Positions 6,397-9,741 of a stretch of 9,741 nucleotides of DNA are shown in pieces (position 1 is the first letter of the stretch; every line of letters begins with the position of its first letter). Made by a program: the position numbers and the translations under genes. The stretch lies in assembly GCA_964530195.1 (NCBI GenBank), contig CAZGXQ010000037.1:1-9741 (forward strand). Reading direction: 5' to 3'. This DNA is from CAZGXQ01 sp964530195 (GTDB taxonomy: Bacteria; Patescibacteriota; Minisyncoccia; Minisyncoccales; GBS-2). The notes below the pieces were generated by a model. That model was not told the DNA's origin, searched no databases, and saw nothing but the letters and a program-made list of their open reading frames with translations.

Positions 6397-7342
6397 ACTA
6401 ATACCAAAAATAGCAGAGAAAATAAACAAAATTTTAAAAGAAAAAGAACTCTACCCTCTAGAAAAACCAGAGGACTTTATAAAAAGAACTCGCAAAAGAA
6501 AACATAGGTATTCTACAGTTTGTCAAGACAAAAAAGGAGAGAAATTTATTTTCTATGCAAGATTACATGATTCTCCCTTTGAAAAAGAAAGAATGGTAAC
6601 TGAGGTAAAATTGGCAAAAATCTTAATGAGGAAAAAATGTGATTTTTTTCCAAAATATTTTGAGGCAAAAATAGAAAAGGACTTTGAATGGATTTTGAGA
6701 GAGTATTTTGAAGAAAGCCCTATTGAGAATCAAAAAAATATTGAGAAATTGAAAAGAAAAATTCTTAAAGAAGAAATTTTAAAAATTTGTAAAGTTATTT
6801 TGGAATTTCAGAAAATTAAAATTTCAAATTTTCCTTTTTTAAAGAAGTTCAAAATCAAAAAATATTCTCAACTCCCAGATCAAATTAAAAAAGAGGGCAT
6901 TTTTTCTGGGGAAGAATTAAAAAAATTAAAAAAATTTTTAAAAGAAAATTTTGAGATTTTAAAAAAAGAAAATAAGTACCTTTCTCATGGAGACTTTCAT
7001 ATTGGAAATATAATTTTGTTTGACAAAAAAATAAAAATAATTGATTGGGAGTCTGCACAAATTTCAAATTTTGCCTTTGATGTTTGCTTTCTTTGGGCAA
7101 GACTTTGGAGAGAAAGAAATACTGCAAGAGAAATATTGAGTAATTTTTATAAAATTTTGCCAAAAAATAAAAAGAAAAAGTTTGAAATTCTTTTTAGATT
7201 AAATTCACTTTTTATTGGCTTTCATTCTTTTGTTCAAAAACCAAAAGAGTACGATAAAAAAACCATTGAAAAGCGAAAAGAATTTTTTGCAAAAATCTTA
7301 AAAGTTTCAATTGAATCTTTTAATGGTTTAAAAAAGTTATGA
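6389..7342 (+). CDS. APH/choline-kinase-like phosphotransferase
   Basis: A 317-aa small-molecule kinase of the aminoglycoside phosphotransferase / choline kinase superfamily, which phosphorylates a hydroxyl group from ATP. The catalytic (Brenner) motif HGDFHIGN is at 200-207 (D202 as base, N207 for metal) and IDWE at 218-221 supplies the metal-binding Asp219. In the N-lobe, FYARLHD (55-61) sits where the ATP-binding Lys is expected, with Arg58 there, and E72 is a candidate helix-C Glu. DVCFLWARLW (231-240) matches the helix after the catalytic loop in this superfamily. The protein is very rich in Lys and Glu. It overlaps the GT4 gene upstream by 8 nt and the phosphoesterase downstream by 4 nt. 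The context favours a sugar, polyol or headgroup substrate over antibiotic resistance, but this is inference. Confidence 0.85.
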   Translation: MIKLIPKIAEKINKILKEKELYPLEKPEDFIKRTRKRKHRYSTVCQDKKGEKFIFYARLHDSPFEKERMVTEVKLAKILMRKKCDFFPKYFEAKIEKDFEWILREYFEESPIENQKNIEKLKRKILKEEILKICKVILEFQKIKISNFPFLKKFKIKKYSQLPDQIKKEGIFSGEELKKLKKFLKENFEILKKENKYLSHGDFHIGNIILFDKKIKIIDWESAQISNFAFDVCFLWARLWRERNTAREILSNFYKILPKNKKKKFEILFRLNSLFIGFHSFVQKPKEYDKKTIEKRKEFFAKILKVSIESFNGLKKL

Positions 7343-7821
7343 GGCTAGCAATAATTTCAGATACTCATGATAATTTAGAAAATTTAAAAAAGTTTTTTGA
7401 TTTTGTAAAAAGAGAAAAAATAGAGATTTTGATCCATTGTGGAGATGTCTGTAATGGAGAAACATTAAAAGAAATTGAAAAAAATTTTGATAAAATTTTC
7501 CTTTCCCTTGGAAATGCTGACATTAAAGAATCAATTTTAAAGGAGGCAAAAAAAACAAAAATTTTTGAAAAAGAGGGTAAAATAGAAATTGATAAATTAA
7601 AAATCGGTTTTTGTCATGCTTTCAACTTAAAAGAAAGGGAATTAGAAAATTTTGATTTTTATTTTTTTGGCCACACTCATTGGCCATTTTTAAAAAAAGA
7701 AAAAAGTTGCATTTTAGCTAACCCTGGAAATTTAGCTGGACTTTATTTTAAAGCCTCTTTTGTCATTTTAGATACAGAAACTAAAAATTTAGAATTAAAA
7801 ATTTTAGAGAAAATTGAATAG
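7339..7821 (+). CDS. YfcE/MJ0936-type metallophosphoesterase
   Basis: A compact 160-aa calcineurin-like phosphoesterase, full length for the YfcE/MJ0936 group, which hydrolyses phosphodiesters or phosphomonoesters with two metal ions. All metal motifs are present in order: SDTHDN (7-12, D8 and H10), GDV (35-37, D36), GNAD (58-61, N59; usually GNCD), CHA (92-94, H93), GHTH (111-114, H112 and H114) and NPGN (128-131). The start forms an ATGA overlap with the kinase stop, so translation is probably coupled. It is the last gene of the operon. Its final 18 nt overlap the end of the convergent glycosidase gene, and no terminator hairpin is evident. A kinase and a phosphatase side by side could act on the same metabolite pool, but the substrate cannot be told. 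Confidence 0.92.
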   Translation: MRLAIISDTHDNLENLKKFFDFVKREKIEILIHCGDVCNGETLKEIEKNFDKIFLSLGNADIKESILKEAKKTKIFEKEGKIEIDKLKIGFCHAFNLKERELENFDFYFFGHTHWPFLKKEKSCILANPGNLAGLYFKASFVILDTETKNLELKILEKIE

Positions 7822-8961
7822 AGCGCCCAGACTCCAAGCTTGCAAATAACAAGGTGGTGTTGGCAAATCAACAGTGATTTTTCCATCAACTACTCCATAA
7901 TATTCTGGTAAATATCCAAGTTCTTTATAAGCTTTCAAAATTGCTTTTCTTATTTTTTGATATTCTTTTTGATATCCTAATTTTAAAAGTCCTTGAGCAA
8001 TTATCCAATTGTCATGTGGCCAGACAGAACCTAAATGATAAGATTTGGGATCAAAATCTTCTTCCAATTCAGAGTGAGTTCTAATTCCATAAGGAGTAAA
8101 CATATCTTTTTGAAAGAGCCTTCTTACTACAAGTTCTATTTTTTCTTTTTCTCTAATTATACCAGTAAATAATAAATGACCTGGATTTGAGGTAATTGCT
8201 TTTCTTTGTTGTTTTTTTCCATCCAAAGCCAAAGCAAAAAATTTTTTATCCTCCATCCAAAATTTTTCATTAAATTTTTTCTTTAGCTGCCAAGCCCTCT
8301 CTTCTAATTTATCGGCTAAATCCCAATCTTTTTTTTCTTGAGCTAAATTGGCCACTTCTTTTAGTGCCAAATATTGGTAGCCCTGAACTTCCACTAAAGC
8401 GACTGGGGGTTCTATTTTTAAGTGATTTTCAAAAGAATCCTTCCAACCTTGATGAAAAAGTCCTTTTTCGTTTTTCCTTTGATATTCAATAAAGAAATCT
8501 TTGTCTTTGTCAGCGTATTCTTTAATCCAGTTAACCGCTCTCAAAATGTTTTCCCAATGGGAATCTAAAAATTTTTTATCTTTTGTTTTTTTATAGTAAA
8601 AAGAAAATAAAATTAAAAAAAGTAAAGTAGAATCTACCGAACCATAATATGGAAAAGGGAAATTAAAGCGCGGATGATATTTTAATTTGAAATCAAGCTC
8701 ATGGAGTATTTTCCCAGGTTCTTCTTCCCTTTCCTTATTCACGACTTTACCTTGATATTGTGAAAGAATTTCTAAAGTTGCTTTCGCAATTCCAGGCTTT
8801 CGATCCAATAATTGCCATGCAGAAATTAAAGTATCTCTCCCAAAAAGCCTTTCAAACCTAGGAATTCCAGCCTTTAAAAAACCTCTTCTATCTTTGAGTT
8901 TCTCAATTTCCAAAAGAATTTTTTGCTGGTGGAATTTTCTTTGAAAATAGTAAAAAATCAT
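7804..8961 (-). CDS. Single-domain glycogen-debranching-type glycosidase (amylo-alpha-1,6-glucosidase family)
   Basis: A 385-aa (alpha/alpha)6-barrel glycosidase resembling the C-terminal catalytic domain of glycogen debranching enzyme (GDB1-like), which removes alpha-1,6-linked glucose or trims related alpha-glucosides. The motifs run in family order: AGIPRFERLFGRD (31-43), EEPGKILHE (80-88), PYYGSVDST (104-112), QGWKDS (171-176, D175 the likely general acid), HLGSVWPHDN (309-318), LPEYYG (351-356) and QAWSLGALF (374-382). Family members usually carry an extra N-terminal beta-rich domain of a few hundred residues; here the barrel begins almost at once. The frame stays open upstream only to a stop at 9001-9003, with no other ATG, so the short form appears real. 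No signal peptide is seen. It follows the ParB-like genes on the same strand and overlaps the operon end convergently by 18 bp. Confidence 0.88.
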   Translation of the reverse strand: MIFYYFQRKFHQQKILLEIEKLKDRRGFLKAGIPRFERLFGRDTLISAWQLLDRKPGIAKATLEILSQYQGKVVNKEREEEPGKILHELDFKLKYHPRFNFPFPYYGSVDSTLLFLILFSFYYKKTKDKKFLDSHWENILRAVNWIKEYADKDKDFFIEYQRKNEKGLFHQGWKDSFENHLKIEPPVALVEVQGYQYLALKEVANLAQEKKDWDLADKLEERAWQLKKKFNEKFWMEDKKFFALALDGKKQQRKAITSNPGHLLFTGIIREKEKIELVVRRLFQKDMFTPYGIRTHSELEEDFDPKSYHLGSVWPHDNWIIAQGLLKLGYQKEYQKIRKAILKAYKELGYLPEYYGVVDGKITVDLPTPPCYLQAWSLGALFNFL

Positions 8962-8964
8962 TAT

Positions 8965-8979
8965 ATTATTATTATTATT
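8965..8979. repeat. (ATT)5 trinucleotide repeat between two minus-strand genes
   Basis: Five ATT units read as TAA on the minus strand. They supply the stop codon of the small upstream ORF plus three more in-frame TAA codons, then run directly into the ATG of the glycosidase at 8961. The gap between the genes consists almost entirely of this repeat, leaving no room for a ribosome binding site. Slippage would change only the spacing. Confidence 0.85.
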
Positions 8980-9250
8980 CTTTAACTTCTTCTTTGAGGA
9001 CTATTTCTGGATTTTCATTTGCCCTTTCTAAATTTGCCAAAAGATTGTCAAACATTTCATCAAACTCCACAGGTTCTCTTTTTCTTTTGTAAGGATTAGC
9101 AAAAGATAAAATTTGCTGATAAACAAAGGGGTGCCATTTCTCCATTACTTTTAATTTTTGGGCAATTTCTGTAATTAAAGAATTAGCTTGGCGAACTCTT
9201 TCTGATCTTCTTTCTCTTTCTTTTAATGCTTCTTCAATAGGCATTTCCAA
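8975..9250 (-). CDS. Small charged ORF, possible frameshifted C-terminus of the ParB-like protein
   Basis: I do not recognise a family for this ORF of 91 codons from TTG (9250), or 89 from the ATG at 9244. It is rich in Glu, Arg and Lys. Residues 5-35 (EEALKERERRSERVRQANSL and onward) look like one long amphipathic helix, and the tail is acidic. No enzyme motif is visible. It begins only 7 nt after the stop of the ParB-like gene, without a ribosome binding site. A one-base change in an A7 run just upstream would join the two frames into one protein through CDFFLEMPIEEAL. It may therefore be a separate small protein, the C-terminal part of a broken or mis-sequenced ParB-like gene, or the product of frameshifting. 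The coding style resembles that of its neighbours. Confidence 0.55.
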   Translation of the reverse strand: MEMPIEEALKERERRSERVRQANSLITEIAQKLKVMEKWHPFVYQQILSFANPYKRKREPVEFDEMFDNLLANLERANENPEIVLKEEVKE

Positions 9251-9257
9251 GAAAAAA

Positions 9258-9741
9258 TCACATTTTTTTCATTATTGATTCTAGCATCCCTCTTCTTAAT
9301 TTTTCTTCTTTTTCGTATCCAATACCTAAAGTCATATAATAGGCATGCTCTATAGAATCTGTCAAAACTGGTTCTGTCTCCAAAATAGTTGGGTTTTCTC
9401 TTAAATACTGTCGATAGATGTTTGAGGCAACGTAAGATTTTTCTCTAATATTTAGTTCCTTCTCGATGTTAAAATTCATCATCAAATTGGCAAGGCGCTG
9501 GGGGACAATAATTACAGGTAATTCAAGCAATCCCAATTTTTGAGCTGCTAAAAATCTATGCTGACCATCCAAAATTAAATATTTTCCATTTTTTAAAGTC
9601 ACTACTAAAGGAACAATAAAACCTACTCTTTCTATTGATGAGATTAAATGATTGACATGATAATTGCTTGGTTTTCTTTGATGCTCTACAACTTCTAAAG
9701 AATCTATTGGTACAATTTTAAAAATTAATTCTTGCTGATTT
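9258..9741 (-). CDS. ParB/Srx-fold (ParB N-terminal-like) protein, N-terminus beyond window
   Basis: This frame is open from the right edge (first codon at 9740) to TGA at 9258-9260, 160 residues visible; the true start is outside. It carries a ParB/sulfiredoxin-like domain: KIVPIDSLEVVEHQRKPSNY, then LISSIERVGFIVPLVV, GKYLILDGQHRFLAAQKLG and LPVIIVP. The GQHR motif corresponds to the nucleotide-binding GxxR/GHHR box of ParB CTPases and Srx-fold nucleases. A GTG at 9602 could be read as a start but would cut the domain in half, so the longer reading is preferred. After the domain come about 80 mostly helical residues; no obvious helix-turn-helix typical of chromosomal ParB is seen. It may regulate or act on DNA, but the role is unknown. 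The following ORF may be its shifted C-terminus. Confidence 0.8.
   Translation of the reverse strand, partial: NQQELIFKIVPIDSLEVVEHQRKPSNYHVNHLISSIERVGFIVPLVVTLKNGKYLILDGQHRFLAAQKLGLLELPVIIVPQRLANLMMNFNIEKELNIREKSYVASNIYRQYLRENPTILETEPVLTDSIEHAYYMTLGIGYEKEEKLRRGMLESIMKKM
9261..9272 (-). other. A7 homopolymer at the ParB-like gene end: possible frameshift site
   Basis: On the minus strand the last codons read ATG AAA AAA ATG TGA, containing seven A (9263-9269). Deleting one A, or a +1 shift, continues as KKCDFFLEMPIEEAL into the next ORF. A -1 shift gives only a short tail before a stop. This may be an indel in the assembly, a true frameshift mutation, or a programmed slip. Confidence 0.4.

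Noticed and set aside
6885..7163. Minus-strand ORF of 92 codons
   Set aside because: It is antisense to the kinase catalytic motifs, consists mostly of Phe, Leu and Lys, and has no independent support.
7804..7821. Bidirectional terminator between the convergent genes
   Set aside because: The two coding regions overlap here and I see no GC-rich hairpin with a T run.
1..9741. UGA read as glycine (code 25, as in Gracilibacteria/SR1)
   Set aside because: No conserved domain contains an internal TGA, and TGA ends the kinase gene at a sensible point, so the standard code fits.

Overview
The window comes from a strongly AT-rich bacterial chromosome with very dense coding. No gene start has a convincing Shine-Dalgarno sequence. 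The DnaG primase N-terminus, the GT4 glycosyltransferase repertoire and the tightly overlapping genes resemble those of Patescibacteria (CPR, e.g. Parcubacteria or Microgenomates). That placement is an inference from sequence style, not from a marker. The standard stop codons fit all the genes seen.

Layout. (1) 1-2144, minus strand: the N-terminal part of dnaG (replication primase), running off the left edge. It is interrupted by a complete 391-residue intein with a two-motif LAGLIDADG homing endonuclease. The intein sits immediately before the fourth zinc ligand of the CHC2 zinc finger. (2) 2145-2180: a 36-bp divergent intergenic region with an extended -10 promoter (TGCTATAAT) inside an inverted repeat. 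(3) 2181-7821, plus strand: six genes that all overlap end to start. They are a GT4 glycosyltransferase, a second GT4, a different GT-B glycosyltransferase, a third GT4, an APH/choline-kinase-like kinase and a YfcE-like metallophosphoesterase. (4) 7804-9741, minus strand, convergent with the operon and overlapping its end by 18 bp: a ParB/Srx-domain protein that enters from the right edge, a small charged ORF that may be its frameshifted C-terminus, and a single-domain glycogen-debranching-like glycosidase (amylo-alpha-1,6-glucosidase type).

Working model (inference). The plus-strand operon builds a glycan or glycoconjugate from nucleotide sugars, using three related GT4 enzymes and one distinct transferase. 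A small-molecule kinase and a phosphoesterase are made from the same transcript. The convergent glycosidase could trim or recycle an alpha-glucan-like product.

The most striking element is the dnaG intein. Cys1 of the intein and Cys+1 of the C-extein each follow the same HCFG tetrapeptide, so the zinc finger can formally be completed before as well as after splicing. That suggests metal or redox control of primase maturation.
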